Positions 5,678 through 11,966 of a stretch of DNA of 11,966 nucleotides are shown one piece after another. This DNA is from Acidimicrobiia bacterium (GTDB taxonomy: Bacteria; Actinomycetota; Acidimicrobiia; Spongiisociales; ZC4RG35): assembly GCA_009377735.1 (NCBI GenBank), contig WHTL01000098.1, positions 1-11,966 of the forward strand, in the 5' to 3' direction. Position 1 is the first letter of the stretch. Each line of letters starts with the position of its first letter. Below the pieces are notes generated by a model. It was not told where the DNA came from and did not search any database. It saw only the letters and a program-made list of their open reading frames with translations. The position numbers and the translations under genes were made by a program.

Positions 5678-8600
5678 CTAGCGCTCCAGCGCCTCTTCCA
5701 CCAGGGCGCGCTGCTGAGCGAGATGGACGGTGGCAGATCCGGTGGCGGGGGAACCCGCCGCTTCTCTCCCAGCATAACGAATATCACGCCCAAATATTTC
5801 CTCAAGGCGGGGACCCAGGAACCGCCAAGCGCCCATGTTCTCCGGCTCCTCCTGACACCAAATGAGGTCGGCGTCTCCAATGGCGCGGTCCAACTCCGCC
5901 AGCTCCCGCCGCGGCACCGGATAGAGCTGCTCCACCCGTACCAGGGCGACGTCGTCTATCTCCTTGTCGGCCCTCGTCTTGGCGAGGTCGTAGTAGACCT
6001 TCCCAGTGCACAGGACAACTCGTCGGGGTTCATGGGTTTCGTCTGGGATGATCCTCTGGAACACACCGTCGGTGAGAACATCGGAGGTCACCATCGAGGT
6101 CTTAGCCCGCAGCAGGGACTTGGGGGTGAACACGACCAAGGGGTGCCGTGGTTGCTGACGTGCCTGTCTCCTCAGCAGATGGAAATACTGCCCGGAGGTA
6201 GAAGGGATGGCCACCCTGAGGTTGTCCAAGGCACAGAGATCGAGGTATCTCTCGATACGGGCGGAGGAATGCTCCGGGCCCTGACCCTCATAACCGTGGG
6301 GAAGGAGCATGGCCAGACCCGAGTTCTGACCCCACTTGGCCCACCCGGCTGCGATGAACTGATCCACCACCACCTGCGCGCCATTGGCGAAATCACCGTA
6401 TTGGGCCTCCCACATCACCAGAGCCTCCGGCGACTCCACCGAATAGCCGTACTCGAATCCCACGGCGGCGAACTCGGAGAGGAGCGAGTCGACGATCCTC
6501 ACCCGGGTCTTGCCGGCGGTGAGCTCCTCGAGCGGGGCCCAGGTTTCGGCAGTCGTGTAGTCGGTGAGCTCAGCATGACGCTGGCTGAATGTCCCCCGTC
6601 GGGAGTCCTCGCCGGCGAGCCGAATGGGGGTTCCCTCGATTGCCAAGGTCCCCAACGCCAGGGCCTCGGTCGTCCCCCAGTCGATCCCGTCGGAGTCGAG
6701 GGCACCGGCGCGCTCCTCCAAGATGCGCTGCAGCTTCGGATGAACATCGAAGCCGTCCGGTGGGGTGGTGATAAAGGAAAGGACCTTCCCGAGCACCTCC
6801 TTCTCCACCTTGGTGGTGGGGTCATCGAGCACGGAGGGCTCGGTGAGGACATGGACCGGCTCGTCGGCTTCCTTGGTGTCGTCAAACGCGGCGTCGAGCA
6901 TCGTCCGGAATTCGCTGACCAACTCCTCTCCCTCGTCTTCGGTGATCGCCTTGGTCGCGACCAACCGTCTGAGGAACTGCTTTCGAACGGGCTCCTTCTC
7001 GTCGATGAGGCGGTACATGACCGGCTGGGTGTAGGAAGGCTCGTCACCCTCGTTGTGGCCCCGTCTGCGATAGCAGAGGAGATCGATCACCACATCCTTG
7101 TTGAACTCCTGTCGGAACTCGAAGGCGAGCTCGGCCGCTCGCACCACCGCCTCGGGGTCATCGCCGTTGACATGGATTATCGGGGCCTGGACGGTCTTGG
7201 CGACATCGGTGGCATAGAAGCTGGAGCGCGCATCAAGAGCCGAGGTGGTGAATCCGACCTGGTTGTTGATCACGACGTGAACCGTGCCACCCGTGTAGTA
7301 GCCCTTGAGTTGGGAGAGGTTGTGGGTTTCCACCACAACACCCTGGCCGGCGTAGGCGGCGTCGCCGTGCATCAGGATGGGAAGGATGGTGTCGGGACCA
7401 CCTTCGCCAACCTTCTCCTGTTTGGCCCGGACCACACCCTCGAGTACGGGATCCACCGCCTCGAGGTGGCTGGGGTTGGCGACCACCTCCACCCCGATCT
7501 CCCCATTGTCGGTGGAGTACGACCCCGATGCGCCCAGGTGGTACTTGACGTCACCCGAACCACCGGCCTGATCGGGATCGGGTCCGCCACCAAACTCGCG
7601 GAAGATGCGTTCATAGCTCTTGCCGATGACGTTGGCGAGGACGTTGAGCCTCCCCCGGTGGGACATACCCATCACGGCCTGCTCCATACCGTCTCCGGAC
7701 GCCATCCCGAGAATCCCGTCGAGAAGCGGTATAAGCGACTCCGCCCCCTCCAATCCAAAACGTTTTTGCCCAACGAACTTGGTGTGGAGGAACAATTCGA
7801 AAGCCTCGGCACGGCCGAGTTTGCGGAGAATGCGGACTTTTTGGTCAATACCCATCGGCTCCTGTTTGACCTCGAGTCGCTTCTGGATCCATTCCTTCTG
7901 AGCCCTTTCCTGGATGTGCATGAACTCGATCCCCATGGTCCGGCAGTAGGCATCGCGTAACCGGGACAGGATGTCGCGGAGTTTGTCCTGCTGCTTACCG
8001 CCCATGCCACCCGTGGCGAAGGTCCGGTCCAAATCCCAAATGGTGAGACCGTAGGCAAGTGGGTCGAGCTCCTCCCACATGCGGGGCCGCTCCTGGTGCA
8101 GCGGGTCGAGATCGGCGATTAGATGACCCCGAACCCTGTAGGCGTTGATGAGACGGAACACATTGGCCTGCTTCTGCGCCCACTCAGAGCTTCCAATGGG
8201 TGGATTGAAGTCCACTGCCCACCGCGCCGGCGTGTAGGGAACATCCACAGCGTCGAAGATCTCTTCGTAGAACTCGTCTTCTCCGAGGAGATAACTGTGG
8301 ATTCTGGCGAGCAGATCCCCCGACTGGGCACCCTGGATCACACGGTGGTCATAGGTCGAGGACAACGTCACCACACGACCTATCCCCTGGCGGGCCAAGT
8401 ACTCAGGATCGGATGCCTGATACTCGGGTGGGTAGGTGATAGCTCCAACCCCGATGATGACCCCCTGATCGGGCATCAGACGCGGCACGGACTGCACCGT
8501 CCCGATGGTTCCCGGGTTGGTGAGGGTGGCCGTGGTTCCGGCATAGTCATCCAGGGTGAGCTCGTTGTTGCGGGCTCGAAGAACAATGTCCTCATACGCC

Positions 8601-9277
8601 GACCAGAAGCCGGCAAACCCGAGGGTGTCAGCCTTCTTGATGTTGGGGACGAGAAGGACCCGCTGGCCGTCACCGCGATCGATGTCGATGGCCAGACCGA
8701 AATTGACGTGCTCGTGCCTCACGATGTGGGGCTTGTCGTCGACGGTGGTGTATGACACCGACATGCCGTCGACCTCCTGAAGTGCCTTGACGGTGGCCCA
8801 TCCGATCATGTGGGTGAAGCTGATCTTGCCGTCGCGGGTCAGTCGCCTCAGCTGGTTGTTGAGGATCATCCGGTTTACCTCCATCAGCTTGGAGGGGATG
8901 TCGCGGAAGGAGGTAGCGGTGGGGACACCAATGGAGTCGTCCATCCTGTCGGCGATCGTCGCCGAGATTCCGGTGAGACGGGCGGCACCATCCGGAACCT
9001 GGGGCACGGGGGCAGACTGTGTGGCTGGTGTTTGTGCCGCCCGTTTCTCTGGCTGATCGTTCTCCGGCCGTACCGGTTGCTCCGGTTGTTTCGTCGGTGC
9101 AGCCTTCTCTGTCTTCTTCACCGACACGTCTCTCTCACCGTTCGAGTCGAAGTAGGTGCGCCAGGTCTCGCTCACAGACTCGGGATCGTCCTGCCAACGT
9201 CGTCGCATATCCTGAACGAGCCAGTCGTTGGTGCCGAACTGGGTCTCGTCGGTATCGGACTCACTCTTGTTGGCCAT
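5678..9277 (-). CDS. kgd: Multifunctional 2-oxoglutarate decarboxylase/dehydrogenase E1-E2 (Kgd/SucA)
   Basis: A 1199-residue enzyme, close to the roughly 1,230 of mycobacterial Kgd. It decarboxylates 2-oxoglutarate with thiamine diphosphate and, with a lipoylated E2 and E3, makes succinyl-CoA in the TCA cycle. Domains in order: a short N-terminal helix (about 13-45, TNDWLVQDMRRRWQDDPESV); a Pro/Lys/Gln-rich linker (50-100); an E2-type acyltransferase domain (about 100-335) with YDHRVIQG and His311, where Gln replaces the usual Asp, as in known Kgd; and the E1o part (365-1199) with MSHRGRL (538-543), the thiamine-diphosphate motif GDA (638-640) to NNQ (671-673), RGHNEGDEPSYTQP (739-752) and GEDSRRGTFSQRHA (889-902). 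No lipoyl domain is present, as expected. The ATG at 9277 follows a weak GGTGA. In Mycobacterium the enzyme is inhibited by GarA; whether that applies here is unknown. Confidence 0.96.
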   Translation of the reverse strand: MANKSESDTDETQFGTNDWLVQDMRRRWQDDPESVSETWRTYFDSNGERDVSVKKTEKAAPTKQPEQPVRPENDQPEKRAAQTPATQSAPVPQVPDGAARLTGISATIADRMDDSIGVPTATSFRDIPSKLMEVNRMILNNQLRRLTRDGKISFTHMIGWATVKALQEVDGMSVSYTTVDDKPHIVRHEHVNFGLAIDIDRGDGQRVLLVPNIKKADTLGFAGFWSAYEDIVLRARNNELTLDDYAGTTATLTNPGTIGTVQSVPRLMPDQGVIIGVGAITYPPEYQASDPEYLARQGIGRVVTLSSTYDHRVIQGAQSGDLLARIHSYLLGEDEFYEEIFDAVDVPYTPARWAVDFNPPIGSSEWAQKQANVFRLINAYRVRGHLIADLDPLHQERPRMWEELDPLAYGLTIWDLDRTFATGGMGGKQQDKLRDILSRLRDAYCRTMGIEFMHIQERAQKEWIQKRLEVKQEPMGIDQKVRILRKLGRAEAFELFLHTKFVGQKRFGLEGAESLIPLLDGILGMASGDGMEQAVMGMSHRGRLNVLANVIGKSYERIFREFGGGPDPDQAGGSGDVKYHLGASGSYSTDNGEIGVEVVANPSHLEAVDPVLEGVVRAKQEKVGEGGPDTILPILMHGDAAYAGQGVVVETHNLSQLKGYYTGGTVHVVINNQVGFTTSALDARSSFYATDVAKTVQAPIIHVNGDDPEAVVRAAELAFEFRQEFNKDVVIDLLCYRRRGHNEGDEPSYTQPVMYRLIDEKEPVRKQFLRRLVATKAITEDEGEELVSEFRTMLDAAFDDTKEADEPVHVLTEPSVLDDPTTKVEKEVLGKVLSFITTPPDGFDVHPKLQRILEERAGALDSDGIDWGTTEALALGTLAIEGTPIRLAGEDSRRGTFSQRHAELTDYTTAETWAPLEELTAGKTRVRIVDSLLSEFAAVGFEYGYSVESPEALVMWEAQYGDFANGAQVVVDQFIAAGWAKWGQNSGLAMLLPHGYEGQGPEHSSARIERYLDLCALDNLRVAIPSTSGQYFHLLRRQARQQPRHPLVVFTPKSLLRAKTSMVTSDVLTDGVFQRIIPDETHEPRRVVLCTGKVYYDLAKTRADKEIDDVALVRVEQLYPVPRRELAELDRAIGDADLIWCQEEPENMGAWRFLGPRLEEIFGRDIRYAGREAAGSPATGSATVHLAQQRALVEEALER

Positions 9278-9409
9278 TGATCACCCGCATCGAGTTGTTT
9301 CCAGAGTGATCCCGAGTGTATCCCCCTTCAACGCTCCACATGCCATATATCCGGCCACACAAGCGTTTGTGATGCCCGTTGGCGATAATCCCGATACAAT
9401 TAGTCGCTG
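9278..9409. promoter_or_regulatory. Divergent promoter region, kgd (-) and acyl-CoA dehydrogenase (+)
   Basis: These 132 bp separate two divergent starts. For the + gene, TACAAT at 9395-9400 (5 of 6 to consensus) ends 9 bases before ATG 9410, with an alternative GATAAT at 9384-9389. For kgd, TACACT on the - strand at 9320-9315 would give a leader of about 30 bases. Neither has a convincing -35. Both promoters could share one regulator, since a short dyad lies between them. Confidence 0.45.
9358..9371. promoter_or_regulatory. Candidate operator dyad CACAA-GCGT-TTGTG
   Basis: A perfect 5-base inverted repeat around 4 bases, ending 23 bp before the TACAAT hexamer of the + gene and 37 bp upstream of the kgd TACACT hexamer. 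It is well placed for a dimeric regulator acting on both promoters. Arms this short occur by chance, so confidence is low. Confidence 0.25.
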
Positions 9410-10906
9410 ATGGATCTCAAAGCGGTACATAACCAGTTCCGGGAGACACTCGTCCGGCTTTATTCGTCGCGTCACGACGAGGATACAACCAGTGTCTCAC
9501 GTGGCGTTCCTCCTTTCCTCCTGCGCGACGTGCTCAGCGCCGGACCACTCCGTGCCTACATCCCCACAGAATACGGTGGACGAGGTGGGCACATCTCCGA
9601 TGGCCTCGGCATCCTCGACACCGCCTGCTACCACTCGCTATCGCTGGGGCTCACGCTGGGTATCAACGGAGCTCTGTTCCTGCAACCCACGAGCAAGTAC
9701 GGGGATGCCGACGCAAAACGACGGATCCTCCCCCGTTTTGCCGGTGGCGGTGCCCTTGGCGGTCTCATGATCACCGAACCCGACTTTGGTTCCGATGCGC
9801 TTGGGATGCAGACCTCCTGGACGGAAAAGGGAGATGGCTTCCACGTCTCAGGCACCAAACACTGGGGTGGTCTCACAGGTTGGGCCGACTACTGGCTGAT
9901 AACCGCCCGCCAGCGCACCGACAGCGGCTCGCTCCGGCCCGGGATCGACTTGTTCATTGCCGAGCAGGATGACCCCGACCAACACATCGACGTCGAAGAG
10001 CGGTACAACGCCCTGGGTCTCTACGGGATCCCTTACGGGCGGAACCGTATCGACATCACGGTCCCCGGCGAGAACCGTCTCGGCGGTGGGAAACGCGGTG
10101 TCGGGATGCTGCTCGATACCCTTCACCGCAGTCGGATTCAGTTCCCAGGAATGGCCGTTGGTTTCATCCGCCGTATGGTTGACGAAGCGGTCAACCACTG
10201 TCGACAACGGGTAGTGGGGCGTACGGCCCTCATCGAGTACGACCAGGTCAGAGCCCGAATCGCCGAATTGCAGGGTCGGCTCGTGACAGTGATGGCCATG
10301 GGACATTGGGCCTCGGAGAACGCGTCGTTGGATCTTGAACTGTCACGTCTCTCTGCACCCGCCAATGCCATCAAGACAGTCGCCACCGATTTCATGCATC
10401 AGGCGGCCGATTCGCTCCTGCAGTTGGTTGGCGCCACAGGATATCGGCTCGATCACATCGCAGGTCGATCATTGGTGGACAGCCGTCCCTTCCAGATCTT
10501 CGAGGGCTCCAACGACATCCTTTACGAGCAACTGGCGCTCTCCAACATCAAGGAGATGCGAAAGACCGGGGAGTTCAACCTGCTTCGCCATCTCGCCGAC
10601 AATCCGCTGACCGCCAGGGCAGCCGAGTTGTTGGGCTCGCATATCGACCGAGATGTCCCGGAAGCCCCCGATCAGCGTGTCTCCGTCGCCCTGGGCCGAA
10701 TCATCTCCCGCGTGGTCGGAGTCGATATGACGTTGGCGCTCGGAAACACCTCAATTCCCGATGACTGGATCGAATCCGCCATTTCGCTCCTCCGTCGCGA
10801 GATCAGCAAGTTTACCGTCGACCTCACAAACGACCGCATCGTCGACGTAATCCCCACCAGTCTCGACAATCGGTTCTGGCTGGGAGCCGATCCCACCGGT
10901 TCTTAA
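9410..10906 (+). CDS. Acyl-CoA dehydrogenase family protein with C-terminal extension
   Basis: A 498-residue FAD enzyme of the acyl-CoA dehydrogenase family, which introduces a 2,3-double bond into an acyl-CoA thioester. Visible motifs: MITEPDFGSD at 120-129 (substrate/FAD loop, usual form TEPxAGSD); GTKHWGGLTGWAD at 148-160 (FAD contact, usual form GTKxWIT...AD); the helical region with R-x-x-x-x-G from 240 and RQRVVGRTAL at 265-274; and IFEGSNDIL at 363-371 with Glu365 at the catalytic-base position of medium-chain enzymes. Family members usually stop within about 30 residues of that Glu; this one continues for about 130 more, predicted mostly helical, with no motif I recognise. The N-terminal domain is normal in length. 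It diverges from kgd. Chain-length specificity cannot be read from sequence. ATG 9410 has no Shine-Dalgarno and probably a leaderless transcript. Confidence 0.88.
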   Translation: MDLKAVHNQFRETLVRLYSSRHDEDTTSVSRGVPPFLLRDVLSAGPLRAYIPTEYGGRGGHISDGLGILDTACYHSLSLGLTLGINGALFLQPTSKYGDADAKRRILPRFAGGGALGGLMITEPDFGSDALGMQTSWTEKGDGFHVSGTKHWGGLTGWADYWLITARQRTDSGSLRPGIDLFIAEQDDPDQHIDVEERYNALGLYGIPYGRNRIDITVPGENRLGGGKRGVGMLLDTLHRSRIQFPGMAVGFIRRMVDEAVNHCRQRVVGRTALIEYDQVRARIAELQGRLVTVMAMGHWASENASLDLELSRLSAPANAIKTVATDFMHQAADSLLQLVGATGYRLDHIAGRSLVDSRPFQIFEGSNDILYEQLALSNIKEMRKTGEFNLLRHLADNPLTARAAELLGSHIDRDVPEAPDQRVSVALGRIISRVVGVDMTLALGNTSIPDDWIESAISLLRREISKFTVDLTNDRIVDVIPTSLDNRFWLGADPTGS

Positions 10907-10909
10907 GGG

Positions 10910-11966
10910 TCAACCCGCCTCCACACCTGTGGTCCAGTCGGCATAGAGACCCGCATAGATTCCGTTCTCGACGAGTAACTCCCTGTGGGTGCCGTCTTCG
11001 ACCAGACGGCCCCGGTCGAAGACGAGGATCCGGTCGGCAGACTGGGCCGTGGCAAGTCGATGTGCGATCGTCACCGATGTCCTGCCTGCCGTGATCCGCT
11101 CCATTGCGCGTCGCAACTTCACATCGAGCGCCGGATCGACCGCCGACGTTGCCTCGTCGAGGATGAACATGGCGGCACCCGAGATCCAGGCCCTCACCAG
11201 GGCAACGAGCTGACGCTCGCCCGCCGACAGGTTCCCTCCCCTCTCCCCCACCTCCGAGTCGAGCCCATCGGGAAGTCCGGCCAGCCAATCGTCGAGGCCA
11301 ACCTCGAAAAAGGCCGTCTCCATGTCACGCTCAGCGGCCCGTGGATTACCGTACCGGAGGTTCCCCGCGATGGTCGTATCCCACAAGAACCCCTCCTGGG
11401 GAACGTAGGCGATCCTACCGCGTAATGACTTCTCGGCGACTTCTTCGAGACGGTGCCCGCCCACCTCCACATAGCCCTGGGTAGGGGCGAGGAGTCGTAG
11501 GAGAAGTTTGGCGAAGGTCGTCTTCCCCGAACCCGTCTCACCCACCACCGCCACCCGTGACCCCGAGGCAATGGTGACATTCACATCGGTCAATGCTTCG
11601 GTGCCGTCCGGATAGGTGATCCCGAGCCCATGAGTGAAGATCTCCGCCGACCCCGGCGGCAGTTCGATGGGGTTGGCCACGTCGCCCGTGTCGGAAGTGG
11701 TGTCGAGCGCGCCGGTGACCCTACGGAGGCCGGCACCTGCACTCTGGGCTGGCTCCAACATCTCCACCAACATGAGGAGGGGGTCAATGAGAAGGTTGAC
11801 AAGGAACAGGAAAGCGAGAAGAGTGCCGGCCGTCATACCCCAGGTCTGACCTACGGTCAGGCCAACGGCGAGGACGCCTGCCGTCACCAAACCGGAGAAG
11901 ATCTCGGCTGAGGCGAAGAGCATATGACCGAAGCGAGCCGTGTGAAACTCGGTCCTGAAACGCTTC
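10910..11966 (-). CDS. ABC exporter, fused TMD-NBD, C-terminal part (5' partial)
   Basis: The frame runs open to the window edge (the ATG at 11923 is internal: in-frame residues before it read KRFRTEFHTARFGH), so the N-terminal transmembrane part lies outside. The visible part has the last membrane helices (hydrophobic at about 11905-11770) and a full nucleotide-binding domain: Walker A GETGSGKTT (about 11542-11516), Q-loop YVPQEGFLWD, signature LSAGERQ in place of the commoner LSGGQ, Walker B MFILDEATSAVD, and the switch His in TIAHRL. This is the layout of an MsbA/LmrA-like exporter subunit, possibly one half of a heterodimer. All ATPase residues are present. The substrate is unknown (lipid, peptide or drug). 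It ends 3 bp from the convergent acyl-CoA dehydrogenase gene. Confidence 0.9.
   Translation of the reverse strand, partial: KRFRTEFHTARFGHMLFASAEIFSGLVTAGVLAVGLTVGQTWGMTAGTLLAFLFLVNLLIDPLLMLVEMLEPAQSAGAGLRRVTGALDTTSDTGDVANPIELPPGSAEIFTHGLGITYPDGTEALTDVNVTIASGSRVAVVGETGSGKTTFAKLLLRLLAPTQGYVEVGGHRLEEVAEKSLRGRIAYVPQEGFLWDTTIAGNLRYGNPRAAERDMETAFFEVGLDDWLAGLPDGLDSEVGERGGNLSAGERQLVALVRAWISGAAMFILDEATSAVDPALDVKLRRAMERITAGRTSVTIAHRLATAQSADRILVFDRGRLVEDGTHRELLVENGIYAGLYADWTTGVEAG

Noticed and set aside
5650..5700. Possible intrinsic terminator after kgd (GCGC-TGGA-GCGC, then a T5 run)
   Set aside because: The stem is only 4 bp, overlaps the end of the coding region, and the T-run lies about 12 bases away, so it does not form a normal terminator.
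5723..7960. 745-codon open frame on the + strand opposite kgd
   Set aside because: It lies entirely within the well-supported kgd gene on the other strand. Its translation is rich in Gly, His and Leu with no domain, and long antisense frames are expected from GC-biased third positions.
8123..9280. + strand frames of 210 and 156 codons
   Set aside because: They mirror the N-terminal part of kgd on the opposite strand and have no motif.

Overview
The window is about 12 kb of GC-rich chromosomal DNA that looks actinobacterial, most likely Acidimicrobiia or a close relative. Three gene architectures support this: a Kgd-type 2-oxoglutarate decarboxylase/dehydrogenase with an E2 catalytic domain fused ahead of E1, a MutT1-type Nudix plus histidine-phosphatase fusion, and a fragment of a secreted protein with an SLH-like segment, a Pro/Thr/Ser linker and an Excalibur-like Ca-binding tail. 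The taxonomic placement is inferred from architecture only; no search was run.

Layout, left to right. Bases 1-308 hold the 3' end of a secreted protein (+). Bases 472-4275 hold a co-directional trio (+): a fused E1-alpha/E1-beta 2-oxoacid dehydrogenase, an alpha/beta-hydrolase, and the Nudix/histidine-phosphatase protein. Bases 4276-4675 are a 400-bp gap between convergent genes, with a strong GC hairpin and a short second copy of the end of the preceding gene. Bases 9277-4676 (-) hold kgd, then a UPF0316 membrane protein, then a small nucleotidyltransferase-fold protein overlapping it by 4 bp. Bases 9278-9409 are a compact divergent promoter region. Bases 9410-10906 (+) encode an acyl-CoA dehydrogenase with a long C-terminal extension. 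The window ends inside an ABC exporter gene (-), which converges on it with a 3-bp gap.

Most of the content is central metabolism and housekeeping: two thiamine-diphosphate 2-oxoacid enzymes (pyruvate or branched-chain type, and 2-oxoglutarate), an acyl-CoA oxidation enzyme and a nucleotide-sanitation enzyme. The two E1 enzymes need a lipoylated E2 and an E3, and neither gene is in the window.

I see no defence system, mobile element, CRISPR array, rRNA or tRNA. The least explained items are: (a) a 10-codon repeat of the MutT1-like tail, placed 325 bp downstream, whose last six codons all differ only at the third base; (b) the absence of Shine-Dalgarno sequences, with -10-like hexamers lying right next to several start codons, which suggests leaderless mRNAs; and (c) the UPF0316/nucleotidyltransferase pair behind kgd, whose function is unknown.
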